Shown here: positions 1-5,464 of the stretch, one piece after another
Layout of the letters: each line of letters opens with the position of its first letter
How positions within the stretch are numbered: the stretch's first letter is position 1
Origin: Tannerellaceae bacterium
GTDB lineage: Bacteria; Bacteroidota; Bacteroidia; Bacteroidales; Tannerellaceae
DNA: 5,464 nt
Assembly (NCBI GenBank): GCA_031273385.1
Contig: JAISRY010000141.1
Span: 1-5,464 of the forward strand
Direction of reading: 5' to 3'
Position numbers and translations under genes: made by a program
Notes under the pieces: generated by a model
The model's input: the letters and a program-made list of their open reading frames with translations, nothing else
The model's database searches: none
What the model was told of the DNA's origin: nothing

Positions 1-827
1 GCCACAGGCACGCCGTCGATCTCATGGTAGGCGGCCATGACGGAATGGGCATTCCCCTCTTTTATCGCCTTTTCAAACACATAGAGGTGGGCAGCACGGG
101 CTTCGCGTTCGCCGATATACACCGGGCTAAGGTTGCTGCCGTTCTCCGGAATCCCGTGAACGCCAAAATGTTTCGGTTCGGCAATCACGGCGTCAGGATC
201 TTTGAGGGAGTTTCCCTGAAGCCCCTTCACGATGCTGACCGCCATCCGTGACGACAGGTAGGTATCTTCGCCGAAAGTCTCCTCTACCCTACCCCATCGC
301 GGTTCGCGGGCAAGGTCGAGGTTAGGCCCCAGCACCAGGTGGATACCGTGCGCACGGGCTTCGGTAGCGATCACGCGTCCAATGTTATACATCAGCGTCG
401 TGTCCCAGGCGGAAGCATTGCCGAGGGGGATCGGAAAGGTGGTACTGCCGGCGCCCTGGTAGCCGTGAAGCGCCTCTTCAATCATGACGGGCGGTATGCC
501 CAGGCGTGATTGTTCGCGTACATACCGTTGGATATCATTACTTAAGGATGCCGAAAGGGGATACATATCATGAACGGAACCCATCGTGTTTTCTTTCATC
601 AGCCGCTCCATCTTTTCGGGAGAGATCCTGTCGGAAGAGGCGAGGATGGAGCCGGCATCCATCATATCGAGTTGTGCGGCTTTTTCTTCGGGCGTCATCC
701 GCTTGAGGAGGTCGTTCACGCGCTTTTCCACCGGTTTTGACGCGTCCTTATAAACGGGAACAGGCCGGTCGGAGCAACCGGACAACATAAAGAGTGTTGT
801 AACGAATAGTATAGTTGAATTTTTCAT
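1..827 (-). CDS. Glycoside hydrolase family 3 lipoprotein (beta-glucosidase/beta-xylosidase-like), 5' part only
   Basis: The visible 275 codons read without a stop from ATG at 827 and leave the window at position 1, so the C-terminal half or more is missing. Residues 1-18 form a lipoprotein signal: Lys2, a hydrophobic run at about 5-14, and lipobox LSGC with Cys18 as the lipidated residue. Ser19-Asp20 only partly resemble the acidic surface-export signal of Bacteroidota lipoproteins, so outer-surface versus periplasmic placement is open. From about residue 26 the GH3 N-terminal barrel follows: a typical DLLKRMTPEEKAAQL start (39-53), EEALHG (117-122), GPNLDLAREPRWGRVEETFGEDTY (167-190, key residues Asp171, Arg174, Arg177, Arg180, Glu186, Asp187), KHF (219-221) and the Gly/Asn-rich loop at 225-234. 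The catalytic nucleophile Asp of GH3 lies beyond the visible end. Family members release sugars from the non-reducing ends of beta-linked glycans; glucose, xylose or other specificity cannot be told here. An in-frame TAG at 839-837 leaves ATG 827 as the only sensible start that keeps the signal peptide. Confidence 0.93.
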   Translation of the reverse strand, partial: MKNSTILFVTTLFMLSGCSDRPVPVYKDASKPVEKRVNDLLKRMTPEEKAAQLDMMDAGSILASSDRISPEKMERLMKENTMGSVHDMYPLSASLSNDIQRYVREQSRLGIPPVMIEEALHGYQGAGSTTFPIPLGNASAWDTTLMYNIGRVIATEARAHGIHLVLGPNLDLAREPRWGRVEETFGEDTYLSSRMAVSIVKGLQGNSLKDPDAVIAEPKHFGVHGIPENGSNLSPVYIGEREARAAHLYVFEKAIKEGNAHSVMAAYHEIDGVPV

Positions 828-831
828 AAGG

Positions 832-863
832 CAAAACTACATCTTTTTCACGGAAAAAACAAA
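832..863 (-). promoter_or_regulatory. Bacteroidota-type promoter for the GH3 gene
   Basis: Read on the minus strand, TAGTTTTG at 839-832 is an exact match to the TAnnTTTG -7 box, and TTTG at 863-860 matches the -33 element with a 20-base spacer, within the range known for the primary sigma factor of Bacteroides. With the usual box-to-start distance, transcription would begin around 829-826, on or next to the A of the ATG at 827. That leaves essentially no room for a 5' leader or ribosome binding site. The motif match is seen; promoter activity and start site are inferred. Confidence 0.6.
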
Positions 864-891
864 AAACGATACGACGTCCTTTTACTTTTAC

Positions 892-899
892 TATCTTTG
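892..899 (+). promoter_or_regulatory. Probable -7 box driving the SNF2-FHA(-panB) unit
   Basis: TATCTTTG is an exact TAnnTTTG match, 44 bases upstream of the SNF2 start codon at 944. A start near 903 would give a leader of about 40 bases ending in an AT-rich stretch, as is usual in this phylum. No TTTG is present at the -33 spacing (about 867-872), so the promoter may be weak or need an activator. A tandem CTTTTA repeat (879-890) lies in the spacer. Confidence 0.5.
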
Positions 900-943
900 C
901 CGCCAAATAAGGCAATATTATAGATCATTAAACTATTATTCTT

Positions 944-3900
944 ATGTCTATATCTTTTGGGAATACTTGGTGGGGACAACAATGGTTGGGCGCATTAAAC
1001 CGGATTGACTTCTCTAACCGCCTGCCGCGGGGGAAATCGTATGCCAACAAGGGCGCTGTGACTTCGATAAAGATAAAAGAGAACCGGATTGAAGCCAAAG
1101 TACAGGGTACCCGGAAAGCGCCGTACAGGGTAAGCATTATCGTTCCGCCCTATTATGAGGAACATACGTCGGTGTTGATGGATGCCATCAAATCCAACCC
1201 GCTGGTACTGGCCAAACTGCTTAACCGCGAATTGCCCGAGGAGTTGATGCAGATTGCCGAACAAAGCGGAATTAAGATCTTCCCCTCGAGCTGGCAGGAT
1301 ATCAAACTGAACTGTTCGTGCCCCGACTGGGCTGTTCCCTGTAAGCACCTGGCTGCCGTTATTTATATCGTTGCCAATGAGATAGACAAGAATCCGTTCC
1401 TCGTCTTCAAGCTCCATAATTTCGACATACTCGAACAGCTGAAGGATGTGGAAAAGAATATGAAAACCGAAGAGAAGCAGCCGGTTCTCAACCTCTCCGC
1501 CATGGCGCTTAATAAGAAGGAGCTGCCGGAATCCCAGATTTCCGAAGAGGTTTATGAGCAGATTGATTTCTCCACCATTCCGGAGCTTACCAAACAGATT
1601 ATTTCGCTCTATCCCCCCAAAACACTGTTTTTCAACGGCGATTTCCAAACGCTTCTGGCCTCTCATTACAAGACAAAAATCAAGCGCTTTGAGAAAGAGC
1701 CGGTGGAGGCCGATACGTCCGGTTTCCAGGCGGTCAGGAACAGCCATATATCCGTTTGCCTGCCGCAGCCGGCGGGTACGCCCGCTATCCGGTATCAGTA
1801 CGCTCACGAAGAGGAGAAAACGATCAGCCTTACCGAGCTATGTGTGCTGCTTGGGGAGACCTCTTCAAAACATCTCTTCAACTATTCGCCCCATTTCTCG
1901 GCGCTCTATTATATTTTCCATTATTGCAGGCGTTTGGTCAAGCAGGGCGCCCTGTTGCCTCAATTGACGGAGACCGGCGAGCATGGCTACCGGATACGTT
2001 GGGTTCCGGCGTTGATCAATAAGGAGGTAAAGGCTGTTTTTGAGGTGTTGCAACAGATCACACCCTCCGGCTTTTGCCGCCTGGAAATAATGGGGAAACG
2101 GGGAAAGGTCACGGAAAAGTATCTTCCGGACGATGAGAACCTGAAGACGCTGTGCGCCCTGTTCTTGGATTTCTTCTTCAAATCGGAGGAGGCCCCGAAG
2201 ACGCCTCATGAAAGCGCCGTTTCGCACAATAGCAAGGTGGCGGAACTGTTTTTCTGCCCCGGGACGCAGCTCTTTCCGGCCTTTACCGAGAAAGAGATAC
2301 CGAACGCCATTCAGCTTTGGCTCAATCGCTTCAATATTGCACGGAAAGACTATGCCCCCGTATTGGCGGTGGACGAATTTGTCGACTTTTTTAAATGTAG
2401 CGTGCTGGTGGAAAGTAAAGACAGGCCATTGGAGGCGCCTGTCGCCCTGCAGGAATTTCTGTCGGACATCTCGCGCCTGCCTCAGCAAATGGAGCTGATA
2501 AAAGACCTGGCTATGCTGGCGGAATATATGCCGGAACTGAACGGGATCATCACCTCGTCGGGCAGAACCTGGATACGGTTCAACAACGTCACCGTCGTGG
2601 AGATGCTGGAAAAGACCCTGCCCGCATTGGAGCTTTTCGGTATACGGATACTCCTGCCCAAGTCGCTGCAGGCGATACTGAAGCCCCAGATGTCGGTGAA
2701 GATCATCAAAAAAGCAGGCCTGAAGTCTTATTTCTCATTGGATGAACTGCTTGCTTTCGACTGGAGGGTCGCCCTCGGTGATTTCCTGATGACGGAAGAG
2801 GAGTTCAGGGAGCTGTCGAAGAATGCCGGAAAGCTTGTCCGTATCAAAGACCGGTATGCGCTGATGACGGAAGACGAGATAAAAAAGATTATCCGCTCGC
2901 TCTCGTCCAGCCGCGACATCAGTTCGCTGAAATTGCTTCAAACCGTTCTGAGCGAAGAGTATGAGGGGGCTATGATAGAGGTTGACGAAGCATTGCGGGA
3001 TGAGATCCGCCGGCTCTTACGGGAAGAGGAGATCGCGCTGCCACAGAACCTGCAGGCATCGCTCCGCCCTTACCAGCAGCGCGGGTTCAACTGGATGTAC
3101 AAAAATGCCCGGCTGGGTTTCGGCTCCGTACTGGCCGACGATATGGGGCTGGGGAAAACCTTACAGGTCATCACGACACTGCTAAAATTCAAGGAAGAGG
3201 GACGGCTGGAGGGGCATCCTGCCCTGGTCGTGGCGCCCACCACCCTGCTGACCAACTGGGACAGGGAGATCCGCAAGTTTGCATCCGGTGGCCTGAACGC
3301 CGCCATCTATCACGGAACGGGACGGAAACTGAAGCCGGATTTGGTTTCAGGCATCGACGTCGTGCTGACATCTTATGGTATTGTCCGTAGCGAGACGGAG
3401 ATGTTCAGGAAAATAGAATGGTACGCCGTCATCGTCGACGAAGCGCAAAATATAAAGAACAGTGAAACGGCGCAGGCAAAATCCATCAGGCAACTGAAAG
3501 GGAATGTGAAGATCGCCATGAGCGGTACGCCGGTAGAAAACCGCCTCTCCGAATATTGGAGTATCTTCGACTTTTCCAATACGGGATACCTGGGCAACCT
3601 CTCCTTTTTCAACGAACATTTTGCCAAACCCATCGAGCTGAATAAAGACAGGAGGAAGCTGGAGAATTTCCGGAAAATCACCCAACCCTTTATCCTGCGG
3701 CGCGAAAAAAGCGATAAGTCGATCATCAACGACTTGCCGGACAAGATGGAAAACAACCAATACTGTACGCTCACTCCCGAACAGACGTCGCTGTATAACG
3801 AAACGGTGGAAACGAACCTTGCGCTTCTCGAAAGCAGCGACGGGCCGGAACGCCTGGGGCTGGTCGTGAAACTCTTGGGTACATTGAAACAGATATGCAA

Positions 3901-4471
3901 CCACCCCTCGCAATACCTGAAAAAGAACGACTATTCGCCCTCCCTTTCGGGAAAGGCGGAGATGCTTTTCCAGTTGCTTGATAATATCTATGAGTCAGGC
4001 GAAAAGGTGTTGATCTTCTCGCAATATGCCCAAATGGGCTCCATCATGCTGGAGATGATTTACGACCGTTACGGGAAGAAAGCCTTATTCCTGCACGGGG
4101 GATGCAGCCGCAAGGAGCGTGACGATATGGTGAACGATTTTCAACGCCGGCCGGATGTCGACACCTTTATCCTGAGCCTGAAAGCCGGAGGAACCGGCCT
4201 CAACCTGACGGCGGCGTCCCATGTGATCCACTACGACCTTTGGTGGAATCCGGCTGTCGAAGCGCAGGCTACCGACCGCGCTTTCCGTATCGGACAACAG
4301 AAAAATGTCATGGTCTACCGCTTCATCACCAAGAATACGCTGGAAGAAAAGATCGACGCCATGATACAGGATAAGAAAGAGTTGGCCAACCTTGCCGTCT
4401 CCAAAGGCGAATCATGGATTGGCAATCTGAACGACAAGGATTTGAAAGAACTGATCACCTTAGGAGCATGA
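944..4471 (+). CDS. SWIM zinc finger / SNF2-family DNA-dependent ATPase (helicase-like)
   Basis: A 1175-residue SF2 translocase of the Swi2/Snf2 class; such enzymes use ATP to move along duplex DNA and remodel protein-DNA complexes. Residues 1-150 resemble the stand-alone bacterial SWIM proteins: TWWGQQWLGAL (8-18), GKSYANKGAV (30-39), then the CxCx6CxH finger with Cys124, Cys126, Cys133 and His135. Residues about 150-540 have no recognised domain. About 550-690 looks like the DUF3670 (SNF2 helicase-associated) region, with FDWRVALGD at 605-613. The ATPase core appears complete: LRPYQ (707-711), motif I DDMGLGKT (732-739, Lys738), Ia region APTTLLTNW (764-772), DEAQ box (832-835), SGTP motif III (860-863), KVLIFSQY (1021-1028), KAGGTGLNLT (1080-1089) and QATDRAFRIGQ (1108-1118, Arg1112 and Arg1115). 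The C terminus GESWIGNL is usual for bacterial members. TAA at 929-931 is in frame upstream, which fixes ATG 944; no Shine-Dalgarno is seen. The biological target is unknown. The family call is firm; the DUF3670 name is from memory of the motif. Confidence 0.96.
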   Translation: MSISFGNTWWGQQWLGALNRIDFSNRLPRGKSYANKGAVTSIKIKENRIEAKVQGTRKAPYRVSIIVPPYYEEHTSVLMDAIKSNPLVLAKLLNRELPEELMQIAEQSGIKIFPSSWQDIKLNCSCPDWAVPCKHLAAVIYIVANEIDKNPFLVFKLHNFDILEQLKDVEKNMKTEEKQPVLNLSAMALNKKELPESQISEEVYEQIDFSTIPELTKQIISLYPPKTLFFNGDFQTLLASHYKTKIKRFEKEPVEADTSGFQAVRNSHISVCLPQPAGTPAIRYQYAHEEEKTISLTELCVLLGETSSKHLFNYSPHFSALYYIFHYCRRLVKQGALLPQLTETGEHGYRIRWVPALINKEVKAVFEVLQQITPSGFCRLEIMGKRGKVTEKYLPDDENLKTLCALFLDFFFKSEEAPKTPHESAVSHNSKVAELFFCPGTQLFPAFTEKEIPNAIQLWLNRFNIARKDYAPVLAVDEFVDFFKCSVLVESKDRPLEAPVALQEFLSDISRLPQQMELIKDLAMLAEYMPELNGIITSSGRTWIRFNNVTVVEMLEKTLPALELFGIRILLPKSLQAILKPQMSVKIIKKAGLKSYFSLDELLAFDWRVALGDFLMTEEEFRELSKNAGKLVRIKDRYALMTEDEIKKIIRSLSSSRDISSLKLLQTVLSEEYEGAMIEVDEALRDEIRRLLREEEIALPQNLQASLRPYQQRGFNWMYKNARLGFGSVLADDMGLGKTLQVITTLLKFKEEGRLEGHPALVVAPTTLLTNWDREIRKFASGGLNAAIYHGTGRKLKPDLVSGIDVVLTSYGIVRSETEMFRKIEWYAVIVDEAQNIKNSETAQAKSIRQLKGNVKIAMSGTPVENRLSEYWSIFDFSNTGYLGNLSFFNEHFAKPIELNKDRRKLENFRKITQPFILRREKSDKSIINDLPDKMENNQYCTLTPEQTSLYNETVETNLALLESSDGPERLGLVVKLLGTLKQICNHPSQYLKKNDYSPSLSGKAEMLFQLLDNIYESGEKVLIFSQYAQMGSIMLEMIYDRYGKKALFLHGGCSRKERDDMVNDFQRRPDVDTFILSLKAGGTGLNLTAASHVIHYDLWWNPAVEAQATDRAFRIGQQKNVMVYRFITKNTLEEKIDAMIQDKKELANLAVSKGESWIGNLNDKDLKELITLGA
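4462..4471 (+). promoter_or_regulatory. ATGA stop/start overlap coupling SNF2 to FHA translation
   Basis: The SNF2 stop TGA (4469-4471) overlaps the FHA start ATG (4468-4470). AGGAG at 4462-4466 is only one base from the ATG, too close to act as a normal Shine-Dalgarno sequence, and it encodes the last residues of SNF2. Termination-reinitiation is therefore the likely way the FHA gene is translated, tying its output to that of SNF2 (inference). Confidence 0.7.
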
Positions 4472-4824
4472 AAGAAGAATTTAAGTATGGGTATATCCAT
4501 GTGATAGAGAATGGATTCGGGTATGCCCAGGAGCTGCCGCTGGCGTTGGGAGACAATGTGATCGGGCGCAGCAATAAGGATACCACCGGTATAGACCTCC
4601 CGATCGTGACGGGCGACCCGAGCATGGGGCGCAAACATTGTGTCATCCGTGTCAAGCAGCAGCACGGCGGGGAGGGATTCACCTATACGCTCCGTGATTT
4701 CCCGAGCCTGACAGGGACATTCCTGCGCAATACCTGCCTCGGCAAAAAGGAACAGGCAAGGATCGAAGAGGGGGATATCATTACGATCGGGGCGACGACC
4801 TTTATTTTTCACGAAAGTCTATAA
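4468..4824 (+). CDS. Small single-domain FHA protein
   Basis: The 118-residue product is almost entirely one forkhead-associated domain, a beta-sandwich fold that normally binds phosphothreonine peptides. Visible landmarks are Gly33-Arg34 (the GR strand), DPSMGRKH at 50-57 with Arg55 and His57, the LRDFPSLTGTF stretch at 75-85 with Asp77, Ser80 and Gly83, and EGDIITIG at 101-108. There is no signal peptide, membrane segment or second domain, so it should be cytoplasmic. Two usual phosphopeptide-contact residues differ: the Ser of the SRxH motif is Gly54, and the Asn of the NG motif is Thr82. The start is taken at the ATGA overlap; an in-frame ATG at 4414 would add 18 residues that only reread the SNF2 tail and do not look like part of the domain. 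Tight coupling to SNF2 suggests that the protein partners or recruits the ATPase. No Ser/Thr kinase or phosphatase gene is in the window to supply a phosphorylated ligand. Confidence 0.9.
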   Translation: MKEEFKYGYIHVIENGFGYAQELPLALGDNVIGRSNKDTTGIDLPIVTGDPSMGRKHCVIRVKQQHGGEGFTYTLRDFPSLTGTFLRNTCLGKKEQARIEEGDIITIGATTFIFHESL

Positions 4825-4833
4825 AGTCTATAA
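4816..4833 (+). repeat. Perfect 9-base tandem duplication across the FHA stop codon
   Basis: AGTCTATAA occurs twice head to tail, at 4816-4824 and 4825-4833. The first copy encodes the last two residues (Ser-Leu) and the TAA stop; the second repeats the same Ser-Leu-stop in frame just after it. It therefore forms a back-up stop and lengthens the gap to panB. It is probably a slippage duplication; no regulatory role is evident. Confidence 0.8.
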
Positions 4834-4851
4834 ACTAAATAAACACAGATT

Positions 4852-5464
4852 ATGTCAGTTGCAAAGAGAGATTTGGAAAACAGGAAAGTGACGACCCACC
4901 GCCTGGTAGAGATGAAACGGCGGGGGGAAAAGATTTCCATGTTAACGGCTTATGACTACTCGATGGCCAAGTTGATCGACCAGGCGGGTATGGATGTTAT
5001 ATTGGTGGGCGATTCGGCATCCAACGTGATGGCGGGCAATGTGACGACGCTCCCCATCACGCTCGACCAGATGATTTACCACGGGAAATCGGTCGTGAAA
5101 GCCGTTCAGCGCGCCCTTGTCGTCGTAGACCTGCCGTTCGGGACGTACCAGGGGAACTCGAAAGAGGCGCTGGCCTCCGCCATACGGGTGATGAAAGAGA
5201 CACATACCGACTGTATCAAGGTAGAGGGGGGATCGGAAGTGAGGGAGTCGATCGAGCGTATCCTTTGCGCCGGCATCCCCGTTATGGGGCATCTGGGGCT
5301 GACGCCGCAGTCTATCAACAAGTTCGGCACCTATACCGTCCGGGCCAAAGAGGAAGAGGAGGCGCAGAAACTGATCGCAGACGCCCACATGCTGGAAGAG
5401 ATCGGCTGTTTCGCCATTGTGCTGGAAAAGATACCGGCGGTGTTGGCTACCCGTGTCGCTTCCG
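4852..5464 (+). CDS. panB: 3-methyl-2-oxobutanoate hydroxymethyltransferase (ketopantoate hydroxymethyltransferase), 3' end cut off
   Basis: PanB transfers a hydroxymethyl group from 5,10-methylenetetrahydrofolate to alpha-ketoisovalerate to give ketopantoate, the committed step of the pantoate branch leading to pantothenate and coenzyme A; it is cytoplasmic. The visible 204 codons cover most of a barrel enzyme of usually about 265-275 residues. Seen: LTAYDYSMA (31-39), [11 protein letters not shown] (52-62) with metal ligand Asp54, [11 protein letters not shown] (91-101) with the second metal ligand Asp93, IKVEGG (122-127) with Lys123 and Glu125, GHLGLTPQ (146-153), and VLEKIPA (190-196) with Glu192 at the position of the catalytic Glu of E. 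coli PanB. All key residues are present, so the enzyme should be active. The N terminus is about nine residues longer than in E. coli, in keeping with Bacteroidota homologues. ATG 4852 follows a short A-rich leader without a Shine-Dalgarno sequence and lies 27 bases after the FHA stop, so read-through from the upstream pair is plausible. Confidence 0.96.
   Translation, partial: MSVAKRDLENRKVTTHRLVEMKRRGEKISMLTAYDYSMAKLIDQAGMDVILVGDSASNVMAGNVTTLPITLDQMIYHGKSVVKAVQRALVVVDLPFGTYQGNSKEALASAIRVMKETHTDCIKVEGGSEVRESIERILCAGIPVMGHLGLTPQSINKFGTYTVRAKEEEEAQKLIADAHMLEEIGCFAIVLEKIPAVLATRVAS

Noticed and set aside
506..706. Plus-strand open frames at 24-251 and 506-706
   Set aside because: They are opposite the continuous GH3 reading frame on the minus strand and have no recognisable content.
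897..915. Inverted repeat TTGCC-N9-GGCAA just after the SNF2 -7 box
   Set aside because: The stem is only five pairs and has no U-run, so it is neither a terminator nor a convincing operator; it could arise by chance.
995..1807. Long antisense open frame (270 codons) under the SNF2 gene, with similar ones at 1865-2488 and 3347-3913
   Set aside because: They lie opposite a clearly conserved ATPase, their translations show no domain or coherent motif, and such frames arise easily opposite a gene with biased codon use.
3437..3448. DEAQ in place of DEAH as a sign of a defective ATPase
   Set aside because: DEAQ is a common motif II form in bacterial SNF2 proteins, and all other motifs are intact.
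4414..4467. Upstream ATG extending the FHA protein by 18 residues
   Set aside because: The extra codons only reread the end of SNF2 in another frame, the resulting residues are hydrophilic and unlike an FHA strand, and the ATGA overlap at 4468 is the usual coupled start.
4803..4810. TATTTTTC as a possible -7 box for panB
   Set aside because: It misses the final G of TAnnTTTG, has no -33 element at the right distance, and lies within the FHA coding sequence.
944..4824. SNF2 gene as part of a Zorya or DISARM type defence system
   Set aside because: Neither ZorA/ZorB-like membrane proteins, DrmA/B/C homologues nor a DNA methyltransferase are present. The right-hand neighbour is a core metabolic gene and there is no mobile element, so a defence role is not supported by this window.

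Overview
The window looks like chromosomal DNA from a member of the Bacteroidota, probably order Bacteroidales. Four things point there: the -7 boxes match TAnnTTTG, translation starts lack a usable Shine-Dalgarno sequence and sit in AT-rich leaders, the left gene is a GH3 lipoprotein, and the panB sequence reads like Bacteroidales PanB. The genus is not determined; the coding sequence looks roughly balanced to slightly GC-rich, which would suit the Parabacteroides, Tannerella or Dysgonomonadaceae side of the order (inference).

Layout. On the left, positions 1-827 of the minus strand hold the 5' part of a glycoside hydrolase family 3 lipoprotein gene that runs off the window. A 116-base divergent intergenic region (828-943) carries a Bacteroidota-type promoter facing each way; the leftward one lies so close to its gene that the mRNA may be leaderless. 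Rightward from 944 come three genes on the plus strand: a 1175-residue SWIM zinc finger / SNF2-family ATPase (944-4471), a 118-residue single-domain FHA protein that overlaps it by an ATGA junction (4468-4824), and, after a 27-base gap, panB (4852 to the window end, cut off), the first enzyme of the pantothenate branch.

How the genes fit together. The SNF2 ATPase and the FHA protein are tightly coupled and probably work together: a DNA translocase with its own zinc finger, plus a small module of a fold that normally binds phosphothreonine. The FHA protein lacks two of the usual phosphate-contacting residues, so whether it binds phosphopeptides is uncertain. panB is co-directional and may share the transcript, but its chemistry has no evident link to the SNF2/FHA pair. 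The GH3 gene is a separate, divergent unit for glycan breakdown.

The most unusual part is the SNF2-FHA pair. No mobile element, CRISPR array, RNA gene, or recognisable multi-gene defence system was seen.
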